Assembly (NCBI GenBank): GCA_965153355.1
Contig: OZ231126.1
Span: 5,208,001-5,272,000, forward strand
Source: Flaccisagitta enflata
Lineage: Eukaryota; Chaetognatha; Sagittoidea; Aphragmophora
Length of the DNA stretch: 64,000 bases
Reading direction: 5' to 3'
The notes below the pieces were generated by a model, which did not search any database, was not told where the DNA came from, and worked only from the letters and a program-made list of their open reading frames with translations. Position numbers and translations under genes: made by a program. The stretch's first letter is position 1. Every line of letters starts with the position of its first letter. This document shows positions 53,084-64,000 of this stretch, piece after piece.

Positions 53084-56000
53084 ATGATGTCCGCGATTTA
53101 CCGCGCAACGTCCGGTTTCATTGAGATTGAAGCTTCCGTAACTCGTCTTTCTCGCACCTTTTCTTGTCTTTGCGCCGCTTCGCAATCAGACAGACGATCG
53201 ACCGTCTCGCCGAGACGGAAGACCAGTGTTTCTAGTGTTTTATCATGGGCAGGGACAACCATTGTCGCATCAGGAGCGAATATGAACGCGAAAATGACGA
53301 CCAAGAAAGCCATGACGACCTCGTTGTCTCTACAACCACGTTTGTCAGGCAGCAGCAACGCGAACCGAAGATTATTATTTTCGAATCCAACGTTTCATCG
53401 GCATTCCTTCACCACTTCCTCAAAAACAACAACAACAACATCATCAACAACCACATTAACGAGTATCCGAGCTTTTACTGAACGATTCCAACCCAAAAAC
53501 TTGGTCCAACTCGCCCCTCGGTCGTCTCAGCCTTATCTTCTTTTGATGCGGTTGGACAAACCCATCGGGACTTGGTTGTTGTACTTGCCGTGCACTTGGG
53601 GTATCGCTATGGCAGCCGCGCCTGGAGCATGGCCCGATCTCGGAATGCTCGCTCTTTTTGGCACCGGTAAGTCGGGTTGTTCTTCTGCTTGTTCTTCTGC
53701 TTTCACGTTTATTCTCAAGTGATTGTCTCCGATGTTTTTATTGTTGCTGCAAATGACTGCGTATGCCGTATGATTTGTTGAAGCCAACGTTTGTGTACAG
53801 ACGCAGGCACTGTACTGCACTGATGCGCGGTGCGGGATGCACTATCAACATACATGTGGGATTGCGACTAAAGGTGTGATGTTATCCACCACGCTCTGTG
53901 CTGATGTACGTGATGCGAGATGCAATGTCAATGACATGTGGGATTACGAGCAGAAGGGTTATCTGTTGTGATGTTATCCTACTGGCGCTGTGCTGATGCG
54001 TGGTGCAGGATGCACGATCACGACATGGGATCTTGACTAAAAGCGTTGTTTCCGTTGTGATATTATCCTACAGGCGCTGTGCTGATGCGTGGTGCAGGAT
54101 GCACGATCATGACATGGGATCTTGACTAAAAGCGTTGTTTCCGTTGTGATGTTATCCGATAGGCGCTGTGCTGATGCGTGGTGCGGGATGCACTATCAAC
54201 GACATGTGGGATCGTGACTTTGACAAACATGTTGAAAGAACAAAAGCTCGCCCTTTGGCTAAAGGGGACGTCTCCATAAAGCAGGCAACCGCGTTCTTAG
54301 GTATCATTGTTTGTGGTAATTTAAAGGTTTGTGCGTGCTTGATGTGTGCATGTTTTGGATTTGTTTGCTTGCGCGTGCTTCTTTGGCTGAGTTTGTTTGG
54401 GTTTGTTTGTTTGGATGTGCTAGTTTGTGTGTGCTTGTTGGTCTTTGCTTATTTAGCTTAGCTTGTTTGGGTTTGCTTGATTGTGTGTGCTTGTTTGGCT
54501 TTGCTTGATCGTGTGTGCTTGTTTGTGTGCGCGCCTGTTGCTGTTTGAGCGTTTGTATGTTTATTAAGGTCCATTTCTCTTCCGCCTCTCTCCCCTCTCT
54601 CTCTTACAGCATTACAACTATCGGCTTCGTGATTGATCTTGTTGCAACTTATCTGGTATTCCGTGTTTTTGGGCGCATCTTCATTGCTCATTGTGATGAC
54701 ACACCCCCTTTCTTCCCTCTCTCTTACAGCATTACAACTATCGGCTTCGTTATTGATCTTGTTGCAACTGAACTGGTATTCTGTGTTTTTGGGCGCATCT
54801 TCTTTGCTCACCATGATGACTTACCCTCTTTCTTCCTTCTCTTACAGCATTACAACTATCAGCTTCGCTATTGATCTTGTTGCAACTTATCTGGTATTCC
54901 GTGTTTTTGGGCGCATCTTCATTGCTCATTGTGATGACACACCCCCTTTCTTCCCTCTCTCCTACAGCATTACAACTATCGGCTTCGCTATTGATCTTGT
55001 TGCAACTGAACTGGTATTCTGTGTTTTTGGGCGCATCTTCTTTGCTCATCGTGGTGACTTACCCCCTTTCTTCCTTCTCTTACAGCATTACAACTATCAG
55101 CTTCGCTATTGATCTTGTGGCAACTGAACTGGTATTCGGTGTTTTTGGGCGCATCTTCTTTGCTCATCGTGGTGACTTACCCCCTTTCTTCCTTCTCTTA
55201 CAGCATTACAACTATCAGCTTCGCTATTGATCTTGTGGCAACTGAACTGGTATTCTGTGTTTTTGGGCGCATCTTCTTTGCTCATCGTGGTGACTTACCC
55301 CCTTTCTTCCCTCTCTCACAGCATTACAACTATCAGCTTCGCTATTGATCTTGTTGCAACTGAACTGGTATTCGGTGTTTTTGGGCGCATCTTCTTTGCT
55401 CATCGTGGTGACTTACCCGCTGATGAAGCGCTTCACTTACTGGCCTCAATTCTTCCTCGGTCTCGCCTTCAACTGGGGCGCTCTCTTGGGATTCGCCGCC
55501 GTCAAGTGAGAATGGAATCGATTGATGTCAGGTCATCGGGGAAATAAAAATGATAACGATTTCTCCTCCGTATTGCGCCGTTATTACTCGCGTTGAATTC
55601 ACGCTTGCGGGTGGGCACCGTGGGCATTGGGGCAATAATTCGGGTGGGCAGGGGTAGTATGGGACAGGGCGTGGGCTGTAATCAGGCTGGGCATTGATGT
55701 CAGGTCATCGCGTAAAAATGATAATTTTCTCCTCCGTCGATTTCGCGTCATTCTTGCAAGACGGGTGGGCAGGGGTAGTATGGGACAGGGCGTGGGCTGT
55801 AATCAGGCTGGGCAGATGCAGTCGCGTTCAGCCATTTCGCGTCATCTAAAGACAAAACCTTGTACAGAGTCGCTTTTCTTTTTACTCCGTTCTTTGTTCA
55901 TAGTCATCCTTTAGAATTCATTAAACCTTCATTTAAGTCATTCAACTTCCATTTCCTCTCTGACTCCAAACCCCCCCCCCCCCCCCCAGTGGTTCTCTGA

Positions 56001-57463
56001 ATTTTCCGATTGTGGTTCCGTTATACTGCGCGGGGATTTGTTGGACGATCATTTACGACACGATTTACGCTCATCAAGACAAAACCGACGACGTCATCGT
56101 GGGAGTCAAATCCACGGCGCTGCTCTTCGGCGAAAAGGGGACGAAACCGGCACTGGCCATGTTCGCCACTGCGATGACAGCATGCTTGCTCACTTCAGGT
56201 TATTATTGTATTTTTTATCCTAGCAGTCTCGACCATCTTTGCCACTACTGTGATTGCGTGCTTGCTTACTTTTGAATCAGAGGTGTCGATTATGTGTAGC
56301 TTGGTAGCAATGCAACGTGGCAGGTAAGCGCCAAAAAGCGGCAGATAGTGGTGGTCAAAGAGGTAACGGGGGGGAAAAAGGGGGAACAGAGAAAGACAGG
56401 AAGAAAGGGAGGAAGCGGGGAAGATTGCAAGCTAGGTCTCGCGCAGGGAAGGAAGGACGGAAGTAGGAAAGAAAAGAAAACCATGTAATGTGGTTTCTAA
56501 TTTGAACACTAGATTTTCGATTTTGCCTAATTTGAACACTAGATTTTCGATTTTGCCTGCACTAGCTCTCTGTCACTGTGTAATTTTGACATATCCGCGG
56601 TAGCGCTTGCCGGTTTTTTCATCGTCCTGAAACTCTTCAGATTTCGGCTCTAAAGTTCGGTTTATGAAATCCTGATTTGCATATTGCAGTTGAACGTTTC
56701 AAACACGTAAAACAATATTCCATAAACAAGAAAATCATTCGCTGTCAAATATTTCAATCTGCTTTTGACTACTGATAGGCCAGACGCAAATGCAAACAAT
56801 GAGTGAATACATTCATTAAGGACAGTTTCCTCTTACTCCCGATACCGATTGAGTTTATTCCTAGGGGTAGATATGAACAAAAAACTGCTTAGTAAAGCGT
56901 AATGTCCTTTCGTTCGTCTTCCCTCGTAGCGAAAGCTGTTGTGCAGCGGTGCGGCTGCTGTTGTATTTTCCACGCAACGTAGCGATCAAGCAGAATCGGC
57001 CGTCGGCACTTCTGCTTCTGATAAGGCAATCGGCACCTAACTCCCCTTGGAAATCCTAGCTTTAATTATGTAAACGACTGCCAGCTTAGGCACCAAACTC
57101 AGATCTTTGCCCACTGCCTGCTTACACTCTCCAGACTTGGCTTTATTGGCACCAAACTTAGCTGAACTCATCTCTCGCCCGATCTTAGGTTATTTCGCCG
57201 GACAGACGCTTCCGTATTACTTAGCCATCGGTGGTTCCGCTCTTCATCTTTCTCATCAATTGATTACTTTGGACATAAACAACGTCGCCGATTGTTGGGC
57301 CAAATTCGTCTCCAATACCAAACTCGGTCTCATCATCTTCTTCGGAATCGTAGGCGGAAAACTCGTAGCCAAAAACGAAGAGGACGACGATGCTTCGGAT
57401 GATCTCGCGAGTGCTACGCCTGTTACGATGGTGGCTGATTCTGTCAATGTCGCGGCAAGTTGA
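53084..57463 (+). CDS. COQ2: 4-hydroxybenzoate polyprenyltransferase, mitochondrial
   Basis: Five coding exons: 53084-53666, 54163-54300, 55322-55505, 55990-56198 and 57189-57463; 462 residues. The enzyme attaches the polyprenyl tail to 4-hydroxybenzoate in ubiquinone synthesis, in the inner mitochondrial membrane. The long, Ser/Thr/Arg-rich N-terminus (about 145 residues) is a presequence longer than in human. Family landmarks: [19 protein letters not shown]; the first Mg-diphosphate motif NDMWD at 207-211 in [31 protein letters not shown]; and the second motif in [13 protein letters not shown] (Asp325 to Asp336). Several membrane segments follow. The acceptor sides of exons 2 and 3 both lie at the end of tandem arrays of partial exon copies; only the last copy of each continues into full exon. 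AATAAA is at 57596-57601. Confidence 0.96.
53796..54162 (+). repeat. Five-copy array of the COQ2 exon 2 acceptor and exon start (four decayed copies)
   Basis: Partial copies of the exon 2 start (GCGCTGTGCTGATGCGTGG) begin near 53806, 53891, 53985 and 54074, before the real exon at 54163; spacing is about 85-95 bp. Copies 3 and 4 are nearly identical to each other (about 89 bp apart) and lack part of the NDMWD-coding sequence; copies 1 and 2 are more diverged. Copy 4 keeps a TACAG acceptor; the others are weaker. Confidence 0.85.
54590..55321 (+). repeat. Seven-copy array of the COQ2 exon 3 acceptor and exon start
   Basis: Units of 118 or 120 bp. Exon starts (CATTACAACTATC...) lie at 54610, 54730, 54848, 54968, 55086, 55204 and 55322; only the last leads into the rest of exon 3. 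Each unit has a pyrimidine tract, a TTACAG/CCTACAG/CTCACAG acceptor and about 90 bp of exon encoding [19 protein letters not shown], a membrane segment. The units are over 90% alike by eye, so they are recent or homogenised. Each has a GTGACT just where the exon copy ends. Confidence 0.95.
55515..55810. repeat. Tandem duplication after COQ2 exon 3
   Basis: The words GATGTCAGGTCATCG, ATGATAA..TTCTCCTCCG and TGGGACAGGGCGTGGGCTGT occur twice, about 125-180 bp apart, in COQ2 intron 3. Non-coding. Confidence 0.6.
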
Positions 57464-57811
57464 TTTCGATCGCCGTCGTGTAGTCCAAGCTGTGCCCGAC
57501 GAGACCAATTCCATCTAACTGCCGTGCAAAATGATTAGGTCGCAAATCCCAAGAGAATGCCTCAGAACGTTGTTATTTCTCGTTGCGCAAAAAAGAATAA
57601 AAAACAATTGTCAATTCCAGTCCAACTCTTGAAAATCTTGCTCCTAAACAAAAATCATTCGTCAATCGTTTTTCATTGTTTTACAGATGATGGTTTTTGA
57701 GTAACCCCGTTTGACGTAACATTTGTAAGGAATAAGAGAAACCATTCGATTGGAAAACCCAGTTGACATATACTTCATGGTTATTGAGTTTGACTTTTGA
57801 CTTATGAAAAA
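57464..57811. other. Spacer between COQ2 and DNAJA3
   Basis: 348 bp holding the COQ2 polyadenylation signal AATAAA (57596-57601) and the DNAJA3 promoter and leader. An out-of-frame ATG (57804) precedes the DNAJA3 start. Confidence 0.6.
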
Positions 57812-58296
57812 ATGGATCCGTTGGTCATTCGGGTGCTTTCAAACTTGATTCATTCGCCGATCGGTCGGAAATCGGCGCTGGTTTCCACCGCGCCCTTCGT
57901 GGCTTTGCGCGCCGCCAGTCAATCGTCGGCGCTCACGTCCGTGGCTTTACGCGCCGCCGCTCATTCGTCGCCGCTCACATGCGCCAGTTGGTCACGCGGC
58001 GTCGTAACGTGGCAGTCCGACGACGCGGAAAACGGGAATCGTCTTCATCAACAGTATCGTCTTCATCAACAGTATCGTCATCGTCATCATGTAGGGTCAT
58101 CGAAAGTATTACGCTTCTCCGCCTCTTCTTCCTCCATCTCGCCCACTTCTTCCTCCTCCACTTTCTCTTTAGTAGGCCAACAACAACAACAACAACAACA
58201 ACGGCGGATGCTTCATCTTGATCGTAGATTCTTTTTCACGCCATCGACGTCTTCCTCCTTTTCCTCTTCCTTGCTCCGCCACTCCAGCCCTCTTTT

Positions 58297-58342
<46 letters not shown>

Positions 58343-61300
58343 CCCCGCCGTCAATTTCACGTTTCCGGTCGATGGGACAAACGCGATTATTACGAAGTGT
58401 TGGGCGTCAGTAAAAACGCCACCACCAAAGAAATTAAAAAAGCTTATTTTGAAAAGGCGAAGAAACTGCATCCGGACGCGAACCCCAACGACCCGTCGGC
58501 TGGCGAGAAGTTCCAGGAAGTCTCCGAAGCTTACGAAGTGTTGAGCGACGACGGGAAAAAGTCGCAGTACGATACTTACGGAATGGCCGGGGATCCCGCC
58601 AGCGCATCCGGTGGTGGAGGAGGAGGAGGAGGAGGACCCGGAGCCAATCCATTCGCGGGAGGATTCGGCGGATTCGGATTTCAAGGTATGGCAAAAAAAA
58701 ATAATCCTGTGGCTGTGTCTATTCTGTGAAGTATGCTAGTAAAGCAACGCGGCAGGCAAGCCTCAAAAGTGTGGTGGATGTGGCCAGCCAAGGGGGGTCG
58801 GGGGTGGAATGGAGAGGAAACATTAGCAATAGCGCTTGTGCATATCAGCCTTTGTTTCATTGATCTGTGGATGAAATCTCCATTTACATATTGCATTTAT
58901 ATATGTTATTATATATTTTGGGCCGGGACCTATCAGGGTTACAGAATATTCTTTAGCACTCAGCTACTTGAATCTATGTTAGCGCCTTATGCCCTTGTTA
59001 GCTGTTAATTGAGCACTTTATCCCTTGGGGTAATACCACCCTGGTCCCAAGCTCAAAACTATAATTGGTATTGGTAATCCCAGTGAACTCTATCATTAAA
59101 CTATCTTGGGAATTACTTGTTCCTAATCAGCAATCCTATAAATAAATCCACAATGGTTAACTTTTAGAACAAAACACAAGAGTTTATTAATTGACAGAAA
59201 TTATCAGGCATTGAGAACATAAGAGAATAAAAGTTTTCTGATCACTTGATAAAATATTACCTCCCCCTCAAGTTCCCCCTTAGAGTATTTTAGTTTAAGT
59301 TATAAGATATTGGACTACTTAGAATTATTTTATCCCAATTTATATCAAAACTCCCACTTAAATGGACTCTGGCTAATACTTAGTCTCTACAGAGACTTAA
59401 CAACCTTTACAGTGTCTCTACTGAGACTTTACCACTCTTACAGTGTCTCTACTGAGACTTGAACACTTTTACAGTGTCTCTACTGAGACTTGAACACTTT
59501 TACAGTGTCTCTACTGAGACTTAAACACTTTTACAGTGTCTCTACTGAGACTTGAACCCCTCAACAATGTCTCTACTGAGACTTGAACACTTTGACCGTG
59601 TCTCTACAGAGACAGAGTTACCTTAGTGGAGTAGTAATAAAATAATACTTAAGGCTTTATCACTTAAAATAAGATTAACTTAGACTTAAGTTAGAAATAG
59701 AGTTAGAAGAGAAATAAGTAACTTTAGCACTTAGACTATAGATAAAGTATAGTGGAATCATTAAGTGACAAACCACACTTATAATTATCAATACCTTTGG
59801 TAGAAGTTGACTGACAGAGGTCAGATAATAATTTCAGCTTATTTATTTGGAAGAGCAGGAGAGATGTCCTTCTTCTAGGAAAGCCAAAATCTGAATGAAT
59901 TACCTGGGAAAATCTACTCCACACATCAACTTTGTTTTGCCTCCAGCTCCCTGGAAGGAGCTAATTTGTGCTGGTTCCAAGGAGCAGCCTTGCTCCCCAA
60001 TATGAGCTCCATAGGAATTGGATGTTTAACATTGTGCTCCTATGGAGGAGCTAGCTAGCTCCAAGGAGGGAGCTTAATTTGATCTGCCACCCATGAGCTA
60101 CCTTGCTCCCTGGAGGAAGCACCATTGGAATAGGCCGTTTAACATGGAGCTCCCTCAGGGGAGCAGCCTTGCTCCCCGGAGGAAGCTAAAACTCACTGAT
60201 TTCACATTGTACTAATAATATTGGAGTAGGATACTATGAGAATGATACATTTACATACTTATTTAACACAACCATTGGGTTAAATACCCTAATTGCCAGA
60301 GTTTGAGCTAATACTATGTTATTTTAATCCTTTCATTTCCCCCCCTTTTATGTGATCAGATTTTAGATAAAAGTTATCATGAGAAACAACAATCAATACA
60401 GTAGCAATACAATTAGCAGGAATTAACAGTGATTTACAAAACAGTGAGCAATTCAACAGCTAATGTAACTAAGTTGATAGTAGGGCCCATAACTAGATAG
60501 CTTATTCAAAAGCTAATTAATCACATTAGAAATGCCCCTTGTAGCTAGATAGTAGCCCCAAATGACAGGGAACTATAAACATAGTTAAGCCATGTCACAT
60601 ACTTACCCATTCCACTTTTTACAACATATGTTTTAGACAGGCTGACAAATGTTCTTTATACAAGAATCGGATCATTCTTATCGTCAGATAATTATTTGTT
60701 AGTCTGAAACAAAGGTTCCTATGAATTCTTGATAACCATGTCATATGGCCCAGTATCCATAATTTCGTTTTACCCCCGAGTATGATTTCGTTTTGTTCAA
60801 AGAGTTGAAATAAATCAGAAAATTGCTGCTTTTGGACGAAATGCTTCTTGTCGCACTATTGCTTCTTGACGAAAGTGTTTTGGCCAATATACGCTGCGGC
60901 GATGTTGAGTTGCATGTGCGGAATAATCACAGATTCAGTTGAGTAGCGCTATACCTAATGGTTGATCACTTATGATAAACAGAAGGTTGCTTCCCCATTT
61001 GTTCAACCCCTTTGACTCTCTTTCCTTCCCCCCCCCCCCCTTCCTTTGTCCTTATTCCTGCTTCTCCTCCAAATCAGGTTACCAGTCTCAAACGAATCCC
61101 GAGGATTTATTTCGTAAAATCTTCGAGGATTTCGGTGGTTCGTTCGGCGGCGCGGGAATGGGAGGAGGAGGAGGGGGATTTGGACGAGAGTCAGTTCAAG
61201 GATCGACGCAAGAAATCGTCATGGATTTGAGTTTCCAGGAGGCCGCCAGGGGAGTCAACAGAAAGGCGGCTATAAACGTGGTAAGTGTATGAAGGGGGGG

Positions 61301-64000
61301 AGCCGGGGAGGGGAGGGGGAGAGAGTAGGGGGAGGCGGATTTGGACGAGAGTCTGTTCAAGGATCGACGCAAGAAATCGTTATGGATCTGAGTTTCCAGG
61401 AGGCAGCCAGAGGAGTCAATAGAAAGGCGGCTATAAACGTGGTAAGTGTATGAGGGGGGGGGGAGCCGGGGAGGGGAGGGGGAGAGAGTAGGTGGAAGCG
61501 GATTTGGACGAGAGTCAGTTCAAGGATCGACGCAAGAAATCGTTATGGATCTGAGTTTCCAGGAGGCAGCCAGAGGAGTCAATAGAAAGGCGGCTATAAA
61601 CGTGGTAAGTGTATGAAAGGGGGGAGGGGAGGGGGAGAGAGTAGGGGGAGGCGGATTTGGACGAGAGTCAGTTCAAGGATCGACGCAAGAAATTGTTATG
61701 GATCTGAGTATCCAGAAGGCAGCCAGAGGAGTCAATAGAAAGGCGGCTATAAACGTGGTAAGTGTATGAAGGGGGGGGGGGAGGGGAGGGGGAGAGAGTA
61801 GGGGGAGGCGGATTTGGACGAGAGTCAGTTCAAGGATCGACGCAAGAAATCGTTATGGATCTGAGTTTCCAGGAGGCAGCAAAACGAGTCAATAGAAAGG
61901 CGGCTATTAACGTGGTTAGTTGAGAGAGCGGAGGGGGCGGGAGGAAGTTAATAAGAGGCGATTCGATTGGTCTGAGGGGAGGTATATAACCTGGTATATA
62001 ATGTTTCGCTCTGGCGGAAAAAGCAACTGTACTTGTACCTAGTGGATCAGCTTTATTGGATATTAGACCGATGGTCAATCATTGTCCTCTCTGAATCCTT
62101 GTTCATGTTTGTATGCGAGATGGGGTGCTCAATATCGTCTCACTTGTCAGTTTATCAAGCATCAAGACCGCACAAATTTGCGCGTAACTCTTATTTCTTG
62201 CTGTTTGTGCATTTTCTTTGCCAAGGTGGAGATCTGTCCTAGTTGCAAAGGAAATCGAACGACGAGCAAAGACGGTTTGACTAAATGCACTCATTGCAAA
62301 GGATCCGGAATGGAGACGTTTACTCAAGGACCTTTTGTCATGAAGAGCACCTGTCGGAAGTGCGCTGGTTAGTAAAGATACCGCGATGTAAACGGGTGAA
62401 AGAATGAATTTATGATTGAAGGGTCCCGAATGGAAACGATTACAGACGGGACCCTAATAAGAGCGGAGGAGGGACCAACAGTTTTAGCATCACCCCCTAC
62501 AGTTTATGTGGCTCAAGCAAATTTCTCACTTACTGTGGCGGACTATACTTTAGATGGATACAATTGGCGCCACCGTAGTGATTTTTGAATTTCCACCTAG
62601 AACACCCCCAAATTGTCAAAATTGAAGAAAAAATTGCTCATTTTTTATGTAGGCCCCGGGGAGTAATTTTGCGAAATTTAAGGGTGTTCTAGGTGGAAAT
62701 TCAAAAATCGCCACGGTGGCGCCATTTGTATCCACCTAAGGTGTAAACCGCCATAGCAAGTGAGAAGAATGCTTGAGCCATATAAGCTGTAGGGGGTGAT
62801 GCTATAACTTTGGGTCCTCCTCCGCTCTTATTAGGGTCCCGTCTGTACTCAAAGGACCTACTGTCATGAAGAGCACCTGTCGGAAGTGCGCTGGTTAGTT
62901 GAGATGCCGTGATAGGAATGAATGAATAAATGAATGAACGAATGAACGAATGAATGAATGAATGAATGGAAAAATACCCTAAAGAGTCTTCAGTGCTTTG
63001 GTAGTGAGACGACAGCATTTACAGTACTTGTTACCACAATAACGAGTGAGAATAGATGAACCTTAAAATTGTCGATTTTCAATGGTTGCAATCATGATGA
63101 AAGCGTTTCTCCGACTCGCAGGTCAAGGAACGATGTTAAAGGATCCATGTATGGAGTGTTTCGGCAAAGGCCGCGTTCAAGGCCGGAAAGAAGTGACAGT
63201 TCCAGTCCCTGCCGGCGTGGAAGACGGACAGACCATCCGGATGTCTGTCGGTGACACCGAAGTCTACGTCATTCTCAGAGTCGCGCCGAGTGAATATTTC
63301 AGGAGAGAGGGCGCTGATGTGCATTCCGGTAAGATTTGGATTTATTTGCTCTTGCAGCAATGGCTTCACCAGTAATGGCCTGCTATAAGTTCATATAATC
63401 TACCAATCAGAAGAACTAACAAGCAATATCTCACCCGAACAACATGGCACTCAAACGCATTACCAAACGAATTATCAACCAAACGGAGTATACTCAAACG
63501 GATTATCAACCAAACGAATTATCATCCAAACAAACTATAATCTAAACCATCTATCGACCAAACAAACTATCGACCAAACAAACTATCGACTAAACAAACT
63601 ATCGACCATACAAACTATCGACCAAACAAACTATCAACCAATCGATCCACCAATCGATCTATCAATTACCAACCAATCGATCAACTTAGAGATCATTGAA
63701 TCCATAGTTGTTTTCACATTTTTAATGAACCCGTGTTTCAGATTTGAAAATCTCCGTGGCTCAGTCGGTTCTTGGGGGATCGGTTCGCGTCCGCGGCATC
63801 TACGAAAACATGGACGTGGATATCCCAGCTGGAACAGGCTCGCATAAGATCATCAAACTCTCCAACAAAGGTAAGCGCAAACGCATCAAGCCAGATTTCA
63901 AACATGGCCCGCCTGTGACGATTGTGGTTTCCAAAGCTTTGGAAATGCCAGTCGGACATATGACCTAAGTGTGCACAAAAACGATATATAAACACATGTG
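57812..64000 (+). CDS. DNAJA3: DnaJ homolog subfamily A member 3, mitochondrial (TID1), 3' end outside window
   Basis: Coding exons seen: 57812-58685, 61078-61280, 62226-62367, 63122-63328 and 63742-63870; the gene continues past the right edge, since the last exon ends with a GTAAGC donor in phase 1. It is an Hsp70 co-chaperone of the matrix. The long presequence holds two poly-Gln tracts (8 and about 16 Gln). The J domain begins near residue 190 ([20 protein letters not shown]) with the HPD at 220-222, followed by a Gly-rich linker. The four zinc-finger repeats [24 protein letters not shown] and CMECFGKG are complete. [14 protein letters not shown] and [12 protein letters not shown] are conserved in the substrate-binding domain. 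The donor side of exon 2 is repeated five times and that of exon 3 twice. The start ATG at 57812 is the first in frame. Confidence 0.95.
58165..58342 (+). repeat. Two poly-Gln-coding CAA tracts in the DNAJA3 presequence
   Basis: CAACAACAA runs near 58180-58201 and 58299-58342 encode 8 and about 16 glutamines in the N-terminal extension before the J domain. Pure CAA runs tend to vary in length. Confidence 0.9.
58911..60360. repeat. AT-rich repeat block in DNAJA3 intron 1, possible LTR remnant
   Basis: Low in CpG and unlike the rest of the intron. It contains a tandem array (59385-59615, about 35-bp units around CAGTGTCTCTACTGAGACTT) and a cluster of GAGCTCC/GGAGC words (59940-60190). Near 60330-60350 the minus strand reads AAAAGGGGGGGAAATGAAAG, which resembles a polypurine tract at an LTR edge. 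No second LTR or coding frame is visible, so this is only a suggestion. Confidence 0.35.
59385..59615. repeat. About 35-bp tandem repeat CAGTGTCTCTACTGAGACTTGA
   Basis: Six to seven units. The core TCTCTACTGAGA is nearly palindromic (TCTCTACAGAGA in the outer units), so each unit can form a small hairpin. Confidence 0.85.
61173..61925 (+). repeat. Five-copy array of the DNAJA3 exon 2 3' end and donor
   Basis: Units of 153-163 bp starting GGATTTGGACGAGAGTCAG. Donor positions are 61281, 61442, 61605, 61758 (GTAAGT) and 61915 (GTTAGT in the last copy). About 105 bp of each unit is exon sequence, encoding [20 protein letters not shown] with few changes; the rest is a G-rich intron piece. Only copy 1 is joined to the upstream exon. 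Confidence 0.95.
62420..62910 (+). repeat. Duplicate of DNAJA3 exon 3 3' end, split by a MITE
   Basis: GGGTCCCGAATGGAAACGAT at 62421-62440 and CTCAAAGGACCTACTGTCAT onward at 62848-62900 are the two halves of a second copy of the exon 3 end (original 62300-62375), including the donor GTTAGT. The break falls at a TA, where the 62443-62845 MITE is inserted. Confidence 0.85.
62443..62845. mobile_element. Foldback MITE with TA target duplication in DNAJA3 intron 3
   Basis: Ends CAGACGGGACCCTAATAAGA...and its inverse TCTTATTAGGGTCCCGTCTG, flanked by TA. The inverted arms run about 160-180 bp each with a short unpaired centre; the inner words GGTGTTCTAGGTGGAAATTC pair with the left arm. 403 bp, non-coding, mariner-like by its ends. 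The inverted word pairs were compared by eye. Confidence 0.85.
63440..63670. repeat. Short-unit repeat ACAAACTATCGACCAA
   Basis: Degenerate 12-16-bp units (ACCAAACGAATTATC to AAACTATCGACCAAACA, then ATCGATC words) in DNAJA3 intron 4. Confidence 0.8.

Noticed and set aside
59385-59615. CRISPR-like array
   Set aside because: Units are contiguous with no unique spacers, and the context is a eukaryotic intron.

Overview
The window is nuclear DNA from an invertebrate metazoan. The genes carry spliceosomal introns, the proteins are closest to animal families (kappaB-Ras, GABARAPL2, MMUT, SDHB, V-ATPase G, EMC6, COQ2, DNAJA3), and there is a BEL/Pao LTR retrotransposon, a group known from animals. 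The phylum cannot be fixed from the sequence alone. Exons are relatively GC- and CpG-rich; introns and spacers are AT-rich and full of microsatellites and small inverted-repeat elements.

Layout. 1-5 kb: no recognised gene, one foldback element. 5.0-8.9 kb (minus): a kappaB-Ras (NKIRAS) gene of six coding exons, with an unrecognised antisense ORF in its large intron. 10.0-11.6 kb (plus): GABARAPL2/GATE-16. 13.2-25.3 kb (plus): methylmalonyl-CoA mutase, 12 coding exons, two of whose introns appear to be GC-AG. 27.4-39.9 kb (minus): a 12.5 kb BEL/Pao element with nearly identical LTRs and a 5-bp target duplication, inserted 179 bp upstream of the next start codon. 40.1-46.5 kb (plus): SDHB, five coding exons, with a small membrane-protein gene antisense in intron 4. 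47.4-49.5 kb: V-ATPase subunit G. 51.2-52.7 kb: EMC6. 53.1-57.5 kb: COQ2. 57.8 kb to the right edge: DNAJA3 (TID1), cut by the window end.

Four of the eight recognised genes (MMUT, SDHB, COQ2, DNAJA3) encode mitochondrial proteins: propionate catabolism, respiratory complex II, ubiquinone synthesis (complex II reduces ubiquinone) and a matrix co-chaperone. The rest serve NF-kappaB/Ral control, autophagy, vacuolar acidification and ER membrane insertion. Nothing shows co-regulation; each gene has its own start region.

Two things stand out. First, the BEL element carries, downstream of pol where env sits in retroviruses, an extra reading frame of 253 codons, then UGA-CUA (the known stop-readthrough context), then 525 more in-frame codons ending in an RGG-like basic tail. 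Its gag and pol are also separated by a single in-frame UGA followed by CU. Second, exon edges in four neighbouring genes are tandemly duplicated together with their splice sites: COQ2 exon 2 (5 copies) and exon 3 (7 copies), SDHB exon 5 (5 copies), DNAJA3 exon 2 (5 copies) and exon 3 (2 copies), MMUT exon 9 (2 copies). One duplicate exon is interrupted by a TA-flanked MITE.
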